Source: Streptomyces sp. HNM0575 (GTDB taxonomy: Bacteria; Actinomycetota; Actinomycetes; Streptomycetales; Streptomycetaceae). From it: a DNA stretch of 64,000 nt. The position numbers were made by a program, and so were the translations under genes. The stretch covers positions 62,001 to 126,000 of the forward strand of contig NZ_JAASAG010000004.1 of the NCBI RefSeq assembly GCF_012726265.1. Reading direction: 5' to 3'. This document shows, in pieces, positions 18,849 through 28,286 of this stretch. The notes below the pieces were generated by a model, which ran no database searches, was not told where the DNA came from, and was given only the letters and a program-made list of their open reading frames with translations. Every line of letters starts with the position of its first letter. Positions within the stretch are counted from its first letter, which is position 1.

Positions 18849-19089
18849 ATCTCGCGAGCACGCGGCAGCCCGGTCGCCGCCGGACGGTGGTCGACGCCGT
18901 CGGAGGCGGCGCATGTCCGCGCCGGGCAAGCACCGGCCCGACCGGCAGGCACCCGCACCCGCACCGGCCCGTGCTGTGCCGGGGCCGCCTCGCAGACCCC
19001 GCCGTGACTCACCGCGATCCCGCTGACGCCCCGCGTACGGGTCGTGCACCGCTCTTCTCCGGCAGCCGGGCGGGAGGCATTCTGTCGCC

Positions 19090-21042
19090 GTGACCAGGAA
19101 CGACGACGAGCGGAGCGCGGCGCTCCCGGTGGCGCAGGTGGCGGCGCTGCTGGATGCCGCGGCCGCCGATGCCGAGGACGAGGCCGCCGCGGCGTACGAG
19201 GAGTTGAACGCGCGGCTGCTGCCGCCGGAGGAGGCGGCCGATCTGGCGAACCGTGTCCGCAACCTCCGCTCGGTTCTCACGCGTTGGCGCCGCCGCGGTC
19301 AGGAGCTCTCGGCGCTGTTCTCCAGCGCGCGCGAACTCGCGGAACTGCGGGACACCGACGCGCTGTTGCACCGCCTCGTCGAGCGTGCCCACGAGCTGAT
19401 GGGCACGGACGTCACGTACCTGTCCGAACTCCACGAGGACAGCGACGAGTTGCGGGTGCGGTCGACGCTGGGGGCGGTGGCCGCGTCGTTCCGTGAGCTG
19501 CGCGTACCTCCCGGGATGGGGCTCGCGAGCAAGGTCGTACGCACCCGGAATCCGCAGTGGACGTCCGTCTACCAGGCCAACCGCTCGATCCCGCACGAGG
19601 CCGGTATCGATGCGGCCGTGGCGGCGGAGGGGCTGGTCGCACTGCTCGGTGTGCCGCTCGTGACGGGGGACCGCGTCCTGGGCGTGCTGTTCGCGGCGGA
19701 CCGCAGCGAGCACGAGTTCGTTCCCGAGGAGATCGCGCTGCTGAGCGCGTTCGCCGATCACGCGGCGGTGGTGCTCCAGACGGCGCGGCTGCTGGAGCAG
19801 GCGAACGTCGCCGCCCAGGAGGCCGAGCGGGCCAACTGCGTACTGGAAGGCCACGTCACAGCGATGGAACGCGCCAGCGCGGTCCACGAGGATCTGACCG
19901 CCGTGGTGCTGCGGGGCGGCAGCGCAGGCGAGGTGGCCGGGACGCTGGGCACGTCGCTGGGCCGGCCGGTGACGATCCTCGACAGGGAACTGACGCCCGT
20001 GGCAAAGGAATCGGGCACCGGCGGCGTGCGCCACTCCGCGGCGGACGGCAGCCTGCTCTCCGCGGTGCGTGAAGCCGTAGAGGCCGGGCGGCGGTCCGGG
20101 CGGTGCGTCTTCGTCGACGGCGGCGAACCGCTGCCGGAGGTCGCGGTGGCGGTCGTGGCCGCGGAGACCCTGCTGGGCGCGGTGCTCGTCGGATACGGCG
20201 ACCTCGAACTGCGCGAGGTCGACCAGCGCACCATCGAACGCGCGGCGCAGATCCTCGCCTTCGTGGTCGTGAAGCAGGAGGCGGTCGCCGCGGCGGAGGA
20301 CCGCGTCCGCGGGGAGCTGGTCTCGGACATCCTGCGGGGCGACACATCGCGCCGTCAGGAGCTGCTGCTGCGGGCACGGGCCAGGGACGTGCGGCTGGAG
20401 GAGCTGCGGTCGGTGGTGGCCGTGAGCGTCGCCGCCGAGCGGCGCAGATCCGCCTCTGAGTCACTGAGGCGGGCGGTTCCGGGCGGCCTGGTCGGTGAAC
20501 GCGACGGCGTGCTGGCCGTTCTCAGCCCATGCCGGGACCCGATGACGGCCGCCCGGGAGGCGTGGCATGCGGTGCGCGGCGTCCATCAGGAACCGGTGCT
20601 GGCCGTCGCCGGTCCGCCGGCCGGTTCCGCGGAGGCGCTGGGGCGCTGCTTCGATTCCGCGCGGCGGTGCATGCGGCTGCTGGAGAGCCTGGAGGCGGCG
20701 GAAGGGACCGTGGACGCGCAGAGGTACGAGCCGTACATGGCGATGTTCGGCACGGGCGGAGAGGGGCTGGCCGGCTTCATCGAGTCGACGCTCGGGCCGG
20801 TGCTGCGGTGGGACGAGAAGCACGGGACGCAGCTCTTCGAGACCTTGCACGCGTTCGCCGATTCGTATGCGAGCCCGAGCCGCACGGCCCGCGCCCTGCA
20901 CGTCCACATCAACACCGTCACGCAGCGGCTGGAGCGCATCAGCGTGCTGTTGGGTGCGGAGTGGCGCGCTCCGGAGCCGCTGTTCCGCGTCTCGGTGGCC
21001 GCCCGGCTGCACGCGCTCTCGCGGCGCGTGACGGCGGGATGA
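19090..21042 (+). CDS. GAF-domain, PucR/CdaR-type transcriptional regulator
   Basis: A 650-residue regulator. The N-terminal region is coiled (residues about 15-75). A GAF sensory domain (about 80-240) includes HELMGTDVTYLSELHEDSD and GLVALLGVPLVTGDRVLGVL. A central region is followed by a C-terminal PucR-type helix-turn-helix (SPSRTARALHVHINTVTQRLERI). Such proteins usually activate an adjacent catabolic operon in response to a small molecule. It precedes the HMG-CoA reductase/HyuAB cluster on the same strand and is its likely regulator. The GTG at 19090 is the chosen start. Confidence 0.88.
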   Translation: MTRNDDERSAALPVAQVAALLDAAAADAEDEAAAAYEELNARLLPPEEAADLANRVRNLRSVLTRWRRRGQELSALFSSARELAELRDTDALLHRLVERAHELMGTDVTYLSELHEDSDELRVRSTLGAVAASFRELRVPPGMGLASKVVRTRNPQWTSVYQANRSIPHEAGIDAAVAAEGLVALLGVPLVTGDRVLGVLFAADRSEHEFVPEEIALLSAFADHAAVVLQTARLLEQANVAAQEAERANCVLEGHVTAMERASAVHEDLTAVVLRGGSAGEVAGTLGTSLGRPVTILDRELTPVAKESGTGGVRHSAADGSLLSAVREAVEAGRRSGRCVFVDGGEPLPEVAVAVVAAETLLGAVLVGYGDLELREVDQRTIERAAQILAFVVVKQEAVAAAEDRVRGELVSDILRGDTSRRQELLLRARARDVRLEELRSVVAVSVAAERRRSASESLRRAVPGGLVGERDGVLAVLSPCRDPMTAAREAWHAVRGVHQEPVLAVAGPPAGSAEALGRCFDSARRCMRLLESLEAAEGTVDAQRYEPYMAMFGTGGEGLAGFIESTLGPVLRWDEKHGTQLFETLHAFADSYASPSRTARALHVHINTVTQRLERISVLLGAEWRAPEPLFRVSVAARLHALSRRVTAG

Positions 21043-21359
21043 GCCGGGATCAGCCGGGATGAGCACCGTCGCGGGCGGGCGCGGCCCGGGCGGGCAGGGT
21101 CCGGGAGAGCGGGTGCGGTCCGTACGGCGTGATCCGCCGCAGCGCTCTGAGCTGAGGGTTCCGCGCGCGGTGCGACGCGGATCACACGCGCCGGGGCCGC
21201 GAAGTATGTGTGAATCAACCGTGTCGCCGGCGTCGGCGCCTCCCTAGCGTTTCTGCCGAACGAGGACGGCGGCGGGTCGCCGGGACGCTGCTCCCTCTCC
21301 GCGCTGCCGCATGTGCCGCACAGCCCGGGAGGACGCCCGGGACGACGTGGGAGGTGTGC
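21043..21359. other. Gene-free interval upstream of the HMG-CoA reductase cluster
   Basis: These 317 bp contain no convincing gene. A TAGCGT hexamer at 21245-21250 could be a -10 element, and the AT-richer stretch around 21205-21220 lies at the expected upstream position. A strong inverted repeat is not obvious. It probably holds the promoter and operator of the cluster. Confidence 0.4.
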
Positions 21360-22634
21360 GTGGCCACGCAGAGCAGGATCCGCGGATTCCGGGACGAATC
21401 TCCGGCCGGCAGGCGGGCGTTGCTCGCCGAGACCACCGGTGTCCCGCTCGAGTCCCTCGACGTGCTGGCCTCCGGTGGGCTCAGCGTCGAGCAGGCCGAC
21501 CACATGATCGAGAACGTGATCGGGCTGCTGGGTGTGCCCGTCGGAGTGGCCACCGGCTTCACCGTCAACGGCACGGACGTACTGGTCCCGATGGCCACCG
21601 AGGAGCCCTCCGTCGTCGCGGCGGCCAGCAACGCCGCGCGCATCGCACGCGAACGGGGCGGCTTCCACACGTCCAGCTCGGAGCCGGTCATGCAGGCGCA
21701 GGTCCAGGTGCTCGACGTGGCGGACCCGGACGGTGCGCGGCTGCGGCTGCTCGAAGCCTCCGAGGAGCTGGTCCGCCTGGCCGACGGCCAGGACCCGTTG
21801 CTCGTCTCCCTCGGCGGCGGGGTGCGCGAACTCTCGGTGCGCGTGGTCGACGCCCGTCCCGGCCGCTACATCGTCGTGCACCTGGCCGTCGACGTCCGTG
21901 ATGCCATGGGTGCCAACGCGGTCAACACCATGGCGGAGGCGGTCGCGGACCGCGTCGGGCGCATCGCGGGCGGCCGGACGCTGCTGCGCATCCTCACCAA
22001 CAAGGCCGACCTGAGACTGGCGCGGGCACGGGCGGTGTTTCCCGCCGAGGCGCTGGGCGGCGCCGGAGTCGTCCGAGACATCGTGCACGCGGCCGCGCTG
22101 GCCGAGGCCGACCCCTACCGTGCGGCCACGCACAACAAGGGGATCATGAACGGGATCACGGCCGTCGTGCTGGCGACGGGCAACGACACCCGGGCCGTCG
22201 AGGCCGGCGCGCACTCCCATGCGGTCGGCGCCCGCGGGCGGTACACGGCCCTGTCGCACTTCGAGGTCGACGGGGACGGCGACCTCGTCGGCACGCTCGA
22301 ACTCCCCATGCCGGTGGGCCTGGTGGGCGGCGCGACGAAGGTACACCCGGCGGCAGCGGCGGCCGTACGGCTGCTCGGTGTCTCCACCGCACGCGAACTG
22401 GCCGAGACCGTCACGGCGGTCGGCCTCGCGCAGAACCTCGCCGCCCTGCGCGCTCTGGCGACCGAGGGGATCCAGCGCGGACACATGTCGCTGCACGCCC
22501 GCAACGTGGCCGTCGCCGCCGGCGCCACCCCCGAGGAGATCCCCGAAGTGGTCGAGCGCCTGGTCGGCGACGGAGCCGTACGGGCCGACCACGCCGCGCA
22601 CGTACTCGCCGAACTCCGCGCACAGCACCCATGA
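21360..22634 (+). CDS. mvaA: Class II (degradative) hydroxymethylglutaryl-CoA reductase
   Basis: A 424-residue NAD(P)-dependent enzyme interconverting mevalonate and HMG-CoA. Class II signatures are visible: ENVIG with E51, the DAMGANAVNTM segment, and GLVGGATKVHP. Soluble class II enzymes work in mevalonate catabolism in Pseudomonas mevalonii and in biosynthesis in some Gram-positives. No other mevalonate-pathway gene is nearby, while acyl-CoA catabolic genes follow, so a degradative or side role is inferred. The GTG at 21360 is preceded by GGGAGGT. It is the first structural gene after the PucR-type regulator. Confidence 0.92.
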   Translation: MATQSRIRGFRDESPAGRRALLAETTGVPLESLDVLASGGLSVEQADHMIENVIGLLGVPVGVATGFTVNGTDVLVPMATEEPSVVAAASNAARIARERGGFHTSSSEPVMQAQVQVLDVADPDGARLRLLEASEELVRLADGQDPLLVSLGGGVRELSVRVVDARPGRYIVVHLAVDVRDAMGANAVNTMAEAVADRVGRIAGGRTLLRILTNKADLRLARARAVFPAEALGGAGVVRDIVHAAALAEADPYRAATHNKGIMNGITAVVLATGNDTRAVEAGAHSHAVGARGRYTALSHFEVDGDGDLVGTLELPMPVGLVGGATKVHPAAAAAVRLLGVSTARELAETVTAVGLAQNLAALRALATEGIQRGHMSLHARNVAVAAGATPEEIPEVVERLVGDGAVRADHAAHVLAELRAQHP

Positions 22635-22736
22635 GGGCGCACCGCGCCTGAGGCCACAGCACGCCTGAGCGCACAGCACGCCTGAGGAACGGGCGCCACG
22701 GACACACCGCACCACACGTCAAAGGAGACGCGGACC

Positions 22737-24791
22737 ATGACACTGCACGTGGGCATCGACGTGGGCGGCACGTTCACCGACGCCGTCGCCGTGCACGACG
22801 GCCGGGCCCTGCGCGGCAAGGCCTTCTCCACCCCGGACGTCACGACGGGCATCCTCGACGCCCTCGCCGTCCTGGAGGAGCGGCTGGGCACGGCCGAAGG
22901 CGGCTTCTACCCTCAGATCGACCGCTTCGTCCTGGGCAACACCATCGTCACCAATGCCGTCGACGAGCAGAAGTTCTCGGCCGTCGGCCTGCTGACGACG
23001 CAGGGCTTCCGGGACACGCTGCGCATCGCACGCTCGGCGCGCGACGACGAACGCGACCCGCACAGGATGGCTCCGCCGCCGGAGATCGTCCGCCGCAGCC
23101 GCATCGTCGAGGTGCCCGAACGCATCGACGCACACGGCGAGATCCTCCTGCCGCTGGACCCGCAGGCCCTGGCCGGCGCCGTCGAGAAGGTCCTCGCCCA
23201 GGGGGCGGAGTCGCTCGCGGTGTGTCTGCTGTGGTCCTTCCGCAACCCCCAGCACGAGCAGGAGATCGGCAAGTATCTGGAGACGCACCACCCGGATCTG
23301 CCGTACACGCTGTCGAGTTCGCTGACGCCGGTCTACCGCGAGTACGAGCGGATGGTGACCACGACCCTGGACGCCGCCGTCAAGCCGATCGTGGCGCAGC
23401 ACTTCGACCATCTCGCCGCGGAACTGGCCGGGCGGGGCCTGCGTACGCGGGTGCAGATCATGCAGGTGCACGGCGGGTTCCTCTCCGCGGAGGAGACCGG
23501 CAAGGCGCCGATCGCGATGTTCAACTCCGGCCCCGTGGGCGGTGTGACGGGCGCGCGGCTGCTCGGTCAGCGCCTGGGGCGGCACCGGGTGCTCACCGCC
23601 GACATGGGCGGTACGAGTCTGGATGCGGCGGCCATCGTCGACGACGAGTTCCGTGTGCTGCCGCGGGCCGAGATCGGCGGTCTGCCGACGAGCCTGACCG
23701 CAGTGGACATCGAGACGATCGGTGCGGGCGGCGGCAGCCTCGCCTGGATCGACGGCCGGGGCGTGATGCGGGTCGGGCCGCACAGCGCCGGATCGGTGCC
23801 GGGGCCCGCCTGCTACGGCAAGGGCGGCGAGCGGCCCGCCGTCACCGACGCCGCCCTGGTCATGGGTCTGCTCAACCCCGGCTACTACCTGGGCGGCACC
23901 GTCGACCTGTACGAGGACGAGGCGCGGGCCGCGGTACGGCGGCATCTCGCCGAGCCGCTGGGCCTGTCGGCGGACGCCGCCGCACACGGCGTGTACCGGC
24001 TCGCGGTGTCGCAGATGGCGAACGCGGTACGGAAGATCACCGTCAACAGGGGCCATGATCCTCGGGAGTTCACCCTGGTGGGGTTCGGGGGCGCGTGCGG
24101 GCTGTTCGCGGCGGCCATCGCCGCGGAGATCGGCGTCGGCGAGGTCGTCGTCCCGCGCAACGCGGCCGTCTTCTCCGCGTACGGCCTGATGCACGCCGAC
24201 TCGGTCTTCTCCGCCGTGCAGACCACGCCGTGGACGTTCGGGGAGCCCGCCGCCGACCTGGAGAAGGACTTCTCGGCGCTCCAGGCCCGCGCGCAGGAGT
24301 GGTTCGAGTCCGAGGGCATCCCGGAGGAGCGGCGCGAGCTGTACCGGGAGGCGGACATGAAGTTCATGGGCCAGATCTTCGAGGTCACCACGCGGCTGCC
24401 CGGCAAGAGCTTCGGCGAGGAGGACAAGGACCTCCTCCGGCAGCGGTTCATCGAGGACTACGAGGCGGAGTTCGGCAGCGGCACCGCCTGGACCGAGGCC
24501 GAGGTCCTGCTGGTCAACTCCCGCGTCAAGGCCGTCGGGCGCACCGACGCCCAGCAGATCACCGGCGACCCGGGCGACGGCGAGGAGTACGCGGGCAGCA
24601 CCCGGGAGTGCGTCGACCCCGTCAGCGGGAAGCGCCGCACCGTCGATGTGCACCGCGGATTCGGCGCCCTGGGCCGGGCCCACGGCCCCTGCCTGCTGGA
24701 AGAGCCCGACACCACCGTGTACGTACCGGACGGAGCGGTCGTGGAGCCGGCCGACGGAGGCCACTTCGCGATCCGTCTGAACGGTGCGTGA
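22737..24791 (+). CDS. HyuA-type hydantoinase/oxoprolinase/acetone carboxylase beta-like subunit
   Basis: A 684-residue ATP-binding subunit of the hydantoinase A superfamily. It starts with the actin-like phosphate loop GIDVGGTFTDAV and contains GPVGGVTGA and ADMGGTSLDAA, as in AcxA, ApcA and HyuA. Members activate a carbonyl or amide group with ATP for hydrolysis or carboxylation together with a HyuB partner. The ATG at 22737 has AAAGGAG. The partner gene follows after a 52-bp gap. The substrate is unknown. Confidence 0.9.
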   Translation: MTLHVGIDVGGTFTDAVAVHDGRALRGKAFSTPDVTTGILDALAVLEERLGTAEGGFYPQIDRFVLGNTIVTNAVDEQKFSAVGLLTTQGFRDTLRIARSARDDERDPHRMAPPPEIVRRSRIVEVPERIDAHGEILLPLDPQALAGAVEKVLAQGAESLAVCLLWSFRNPQHEQEIGKYLETHHPDLPYTLSSSLTPVYREYERMVTTTLDAAVKPIVAQHFDHLAAELAGRGLRTRVQIMQVHGGFLSAEETGKAPIAMFNSGPVGGVTGARLLGQRLGRHRVLTADMGGTSLDAAAIVDDEFRVLPRAEIGGLPTSLTAVDIETIGAGGGSLAWIDGRGVMRVGPHSAGSVPGPACYGKGGERPAVTDAALVMGLLNPGYYLGGTVDLYEDEARAAVRRHLAEPLGLSADAAAHGVYRLAVSQMANAVRKITVNRGHDPREFTLVGFGGACGLFAAAIAAEIGVGEVVVPRNAAVFSAYGLMHADSVFSAVQTTPWTFGEPAADLEKDFSALQARAQEWFESEGIPEERRELYREADMKFMGQIFEVTTRLPGKSFGEEDKDLLRQRFIEDYEAEFGSGTAWTEAEVLLVNSRVKAVGRTDAQQITGDPGDGEEYAGSTRECVDPVSGKRRTVDVHRGFGALGRAHGPCLLEEPDTTVYVPDGAVVEPADGGHFAIRLNGA

Positions 24792-24843
24792 GCCGATGCG
24801 GTCCCGGATCGCGGGTCCGCCCGTTCCCCGAGCGGAGACACCG

Positions 24844-27042
24844 ATGAGCACGAACTCCACTTACGTTCCGGAAGGCTATGACGCGGTCACTCTCGAAGTG
24901 ATCCGGATGCGCCTGGACTCGATCGTCGAGGAGATGGGCAGCGCGATGATCCGGTCCTCCGGGTCACCGGTGATCACCGAGTCCGGCGACTTCAATACGG
25001 CGCTGTTCGACCCCGTGGGGAGGATCTACTCCTACTCGGACTTCGTCCAGTTCCACATCGGCTCCGGAAGCGTCGCGGTGCAGAACCTCGTCGCGGAGAT
25101 CGAGGGCGAACCGCTGCACCCCGGGGACGCGTTCATCTGCAACGACCCGCACACTGCCGGCTCGGCGCACCCGCCGGACACCAACGTCATCTCGCCCGTC
25201 TTCCACGGTGACGAGCTCATCGGCTGGGCCCAGTCGCAGGCGCACCTCGTGGACGTCGGCGGCATGACACCGGGAGGCTTCGCCCCGGGCGCGTACGACT
25301 GCTTCAGCGAGGCGCTGCGGCTGCCCCCGGGCGTGAAGGTCTTCGAGCGGGGCAGGCCCGTGGAGTGGGTGCGGCGCGTCCTGCTGAACAACGTCCGCGT
25401 ACCGACGCTGTTCTGGAACGACGTGCGCAGCCTGGTCGCGAGCAACAACACGGGCATCCGCCGGCTGTGCGCCACGGTCGAGGAGTTCGGCCTCGACGCC
25501 TTCCGCGACCACACGAGGGTCAACTTCGAGATCGCGGAACGCGTGGTCCGCGAGCGGATCGCCCTCCTCGCCGACGGCGTCTACGAGGCGGACGAGTGGA
25601 CGGAGCACAACGGGCACGTCAACGAGCTCTACCGCGTGCACTGCACCATGACGAAGGCGGGCGAGCAGATCACGCTGGACTTCACCGGGTCCAGCCCGCA
25701 GACCGACGGCTTCGTGAACCTCAGCTACGGAACCCTCGTCGGCAGCGTGGCCAGCGCGCTGGTGCCGATCCTGGCGTGGGACGTGCCGTTCAACGAGGGC
25801 GTGATGGCGGCCTGCGACGTGGTCGCCGAGAGCGGCTCCCTCGTCAATCCCGTACCGCCGGCGCCCATCAGCAACGGGCACCTCACCACGGGCGCCCGGG
25901 TCAGCCGCCTGGTGACCAAGCTGCTCAACGAGGCGGCGCGGGCCAGCCATGACGCCGTGATCCGCGCACGCTCGCAGGGCGTGTGGGCGGACTCGTGGAC
26001 CGGGGGCATCTCCGCGGGCACGCGTGACGACGGCGAATACTTCGTGCTGTTCAACATGGACGGCGGCGGCATGGGCACCGGGGCGCAGCCGGTCGCCGAC
26101 GGGCTCGACTGCGGCGGCATGATGACCCAGGTCAACAACGCCCTGCCGGACGTCGAGATGAACGAGATGCTCTACCCGGTGCTGTACCTGTGGAAGCGGC
26201 TCAACACCGCCAGCGCGGGCCACGGCGCCCATCGCGGCGGCCAGGGGCACGAGTTCGCCTGGCGGCTCTACGGCGCGCCGGAGGTCACCCAGACCGTCTT
26301 CGCCCCCAACGCGCAGGTGGTCGCCGACGGCTTCGGCGGCGGCTATCCCGGCGGCGGCAGCGGACACTCCGTATGGCGCGGCACCAACGTCGGCGAGCTG
26401 TTCTCCACCGGCACCGTCCCCACCGACGCCACGCTGACGGCGGCCGGGCGGGAGCTGCTGGAGATCAACCAGCAGGACGTGACGATCGGTTCGGACGATG
26501 TGTTCGTGCAGTGGGTCGCGGGAGGCGGCGGCTACGGAGACCCGCTGCTGCGCGATCCGGAACTCGTGGCCCGGGACGTGGGCGACGGGTATGTCAGCGC
26601 GGAGGTCGCCGCGCGGGTGTACGGAGTGGTGCTGGAGGGCGGCGACGGCGGCGGTGGCGGTGCCAACGCGGAGGCGACGCTGCGCAGGCGTGCGGAGATG
26701 CGCGCCGAACGGCTCGGCGGGCCGCCGCCCGCACGGCCCGTGGCGCCGGACGCCACTCCTGAGAGCTCCGCGCCGCGCCGCGACGGCGACGGCTGGTACT
26801 GCCCCGCGAGCGGCGCCCGCCTGAGCACCGGCGACGACTGGCGGGCGGACGTGCTCACCCGTACCGGCGTCGCCGCGGAGCGCCTCGCGGACCTCGGCGT
26901 CCGGGTACGGCCACGGGAGAGCGAACCGGCCGTCCTCCTGGAGGAGTTGATCAGCCCGGAGTGCGGCACCCTGCTGGAGACCCGCGTGCGGGTGGCACCC
27001 CGCGGAACGGCGCCCCGCGGAACGGAGGCCGGGACACGATGA
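24844..27042 (+). CDS. HyuB-type subunit with a gamma-subunit-like C-terminal extension
   Basis: A 732-residue partner of the HyuA-like protein. The first roughly 590 residues are a standard hydantoinase B/oxoprolinase/acetone carboxylase alpha-type domain (start YDAVTLEVIRMRLDSIVEEM; ICNDPHTAGSAHPPD). An Ala/Gly/Pro-rich linker leads to a tail with WYCPASGARL and later ISPECGTLLETRV. The second motif resembles the end of acetone carboxylase gamma subunits; the similarity is by eye. A fused gamma-like module favours a carboxylase over a simple hydantoinase. The ATG at 24844 follows GCGGAGA. The stop overlaps the next start by 4 bp. Confidence 0.87.
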   Translation: MSTNSTYVPEGYDAVTLEVIRMRLDSIVEEMGSAMIRSSGSPVITESGDFNTALFDPVGRIYSYSDFVQFHIGSGSVAVQNLVAEIEGEPLHPGDAFICNDPHTAGSAHPPDTNVISPVFHGDELIGWAQSQAHLVDVGGMTPGGFAPGAYDCFSEALRLPPGVKVFERGRPVEWVRRVLLNNVRVPTLFWNDVRSLVASNNTGIRRLCATVEEFGLDAFRDHTRVNFEIAERVVRERIALLADGVYEADEWTEHNGHVNELYRVHCTMTKAGEQITLDFTGSSPQTDGFVNLSYGTLVGSVASALVPILAWDVPFNEGVMAACDVVAESGSLVNPVPPAPISNGHLTTGARVSRLVTKLLNEAARASHDAVIRARSQGVWADSWTGGISAGTRDDGEYFVLFNMDGGGMGTGAQPVADGLDCGGMMTQVNNALPDVEMNEMLYPVLYLWKRLNTASAGHGAHRGGQGHEFAWRLYGAPEVTQTVFAPNAQVVADGFGGGYPGGGSGHSVWRGTNVGELFSTGTVPTDATLTAAGRELLEINQQDVTIGSDDVFVQWVAGGGGYGDPLLRDPELVARDVGDGYVSAEVAARVYGVVLEGGDGGGGGANAEATLRRRAEMRAERLGGPPPARPVAPDATPESSAPRRDGDGWYCPASGARLSTGDDWRADVLTRTGVAAERLADLGVRVRPRESEPAVLLEELISPECGTLLETRVRVAPRGTAPRGTEAGTR

Positions 27043-28286
27043 CCGCGCTCCCCCAGTCCGCCGCTTCGGAAGGCGCCCCGCGCGGCCCGCTCGCCGGGGT
27101 GGTCGTCCTCGACATCACACGCGTGGTGGCGGGGCCGTTCTGCTCGATGATCCTTGCCGATCTCGGGGCGACCGTCATCAAGGTCGAGCGGCCCGGCGAG
27201 CCCGACTACGCACGGGACTTCCCGCCCTTCCTGGAATCGGCCCGCGGCGAGAGGTTCAGCGCCTTCTTCGCCCAGTACAACCGCAACAAGCTCGGGCTCA
27301 CCCTCGACATGGCCGCCCCCGAGGGGAAGGAGTTGCTGAAGCGGCTCGCGGCACGTGCGGACGTGCTCGTGGAGAACTTCCGCCCCGGCACGATGGACAA
27401 ACTCGGCCTGGGGCACGCGGAGTTGCGCAAGGCCAACCCGCGGCTCGTCTACACCGCGATCTCGGGCTTCGGGCAGACCGGGCCGTACCGGCTGCGTCCC
27501 GCGTTCGACAACAGCGCGCAGGCCGCCGGCGGACTGTGGTCGATGAACGGCTACCCGGACCGGCCGCCGGCGCGGGTCGGCACGATCATCGGCGATCTGG
27601 CGGCCACCATGTACGCCGTGATCGGGACCCTCGCCGCGCTCCGGCACACCGAACGCACCGGCGAGGGCCAGCTCGTCGACGTCGCCCAGCAGGACTCCGT
27701 GCTGTCCCTGACCGAGAACGCCGTCGTCTCCTACACCGTGGACGGAAAGACGGCCGGGCCGCTCGGCAACGCCCACCCCTTCGTGCGGCCCTACGAGCTG
27801 TATCCCTGCAAGGACGGCTACGTCTTCTTCGGGGGCTACACCGACAAGTTCTGGCGGCTCACCTGCGCCCTGTTCGGCGAGCCCGGCCTCGCCGACGACC
27901 CCGAGACCGACACGATGGCCAAGCGCTTCGACCCGGACGTCTACGAACGCCGCGTCCGGCCGCTGCTGCACGGCTGGATGGCCGACCGTACGCGGGCCGA
28001 ACTGGAGGAACTGGCGGGCGACACGATCCCATTGACCGCGATCAAGGACATCGGCGAAGTCGTGGAGGACCCGCACATCAGGGAGCGCGACATGATCGTC
28101 GACGTCGAGTACCCGGACTTCGGCCAGTTGGAGATGTTCGGGCAGCCGATACACCTCGACGTCACGCCGGCACGTCCGCGGGGGCTCGCGCCACGGCCCG
28201 GGGAGCACACCGACGTGCTGCTGCGCGGAATGGCCGAGCTGTCCGAGGACGAGATCGCCGCCCTGCGCGAGTCCGGAGTGGTGTGA
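27039..28286 (+). CDS. CaiB/BaiF (class III) CoA-transferase
   Basis: A 415-residue family III CoA-transferase. The N-terminal signature (GVVVLDITRVVAGPFCSMIL) and VENFRPGTMDKLGLG are typical. The candidate catalytic aspartate is D157 in RPAFDNSAQAAGG. It moves CoA between carboxylic acids; relatives include formyl-CoA, 2-hydroxyglutarate and the glutarate/HMG-specific human SUGCT. The ATG at 27039 overlaps hyuB (ATGA), indicating coupled synthesis. With HMG-CoA reductase in the same cluster, HMG or a product of the HyuAB carboxylase is a plausible substrate, which is inference. Confidence 0.92.
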   Translation: MTALPQSAASEGAPRGPLAGVVVLDITRVVAGPFCSMILADLGATVIKVERPGEPDYARDFPPFLESARGERFSAFFAQYNRNKLGLTLDMAAPEGKELLKRLAARADVLVENFRPGTMDKLGLGHAELRKANPRLVYTAISGFGQTGPYRLRPAFDNSAQAAGGLWSMNGYPDRPPARVGTIIGDLAATMYAVIGTLAALRHTERTGEGQLVDVAQQDSVLSLTENAVVSYTVDGKTAGPLGNAHPFVRPYELYPCKDGYVFFGGYTDKFWRLTCALFGEPGLADDPETDTMAKRFDPDVYERRVRPLLHGWMADRTRAELEELAGDTIPLTAIKDIGEVVEDPHIRERDMIVDVEYPDFGQLEMFGQPIHLDVTPARPRGLAPRPGEHTDVLLRGMAELSEDEIAALRESGVV

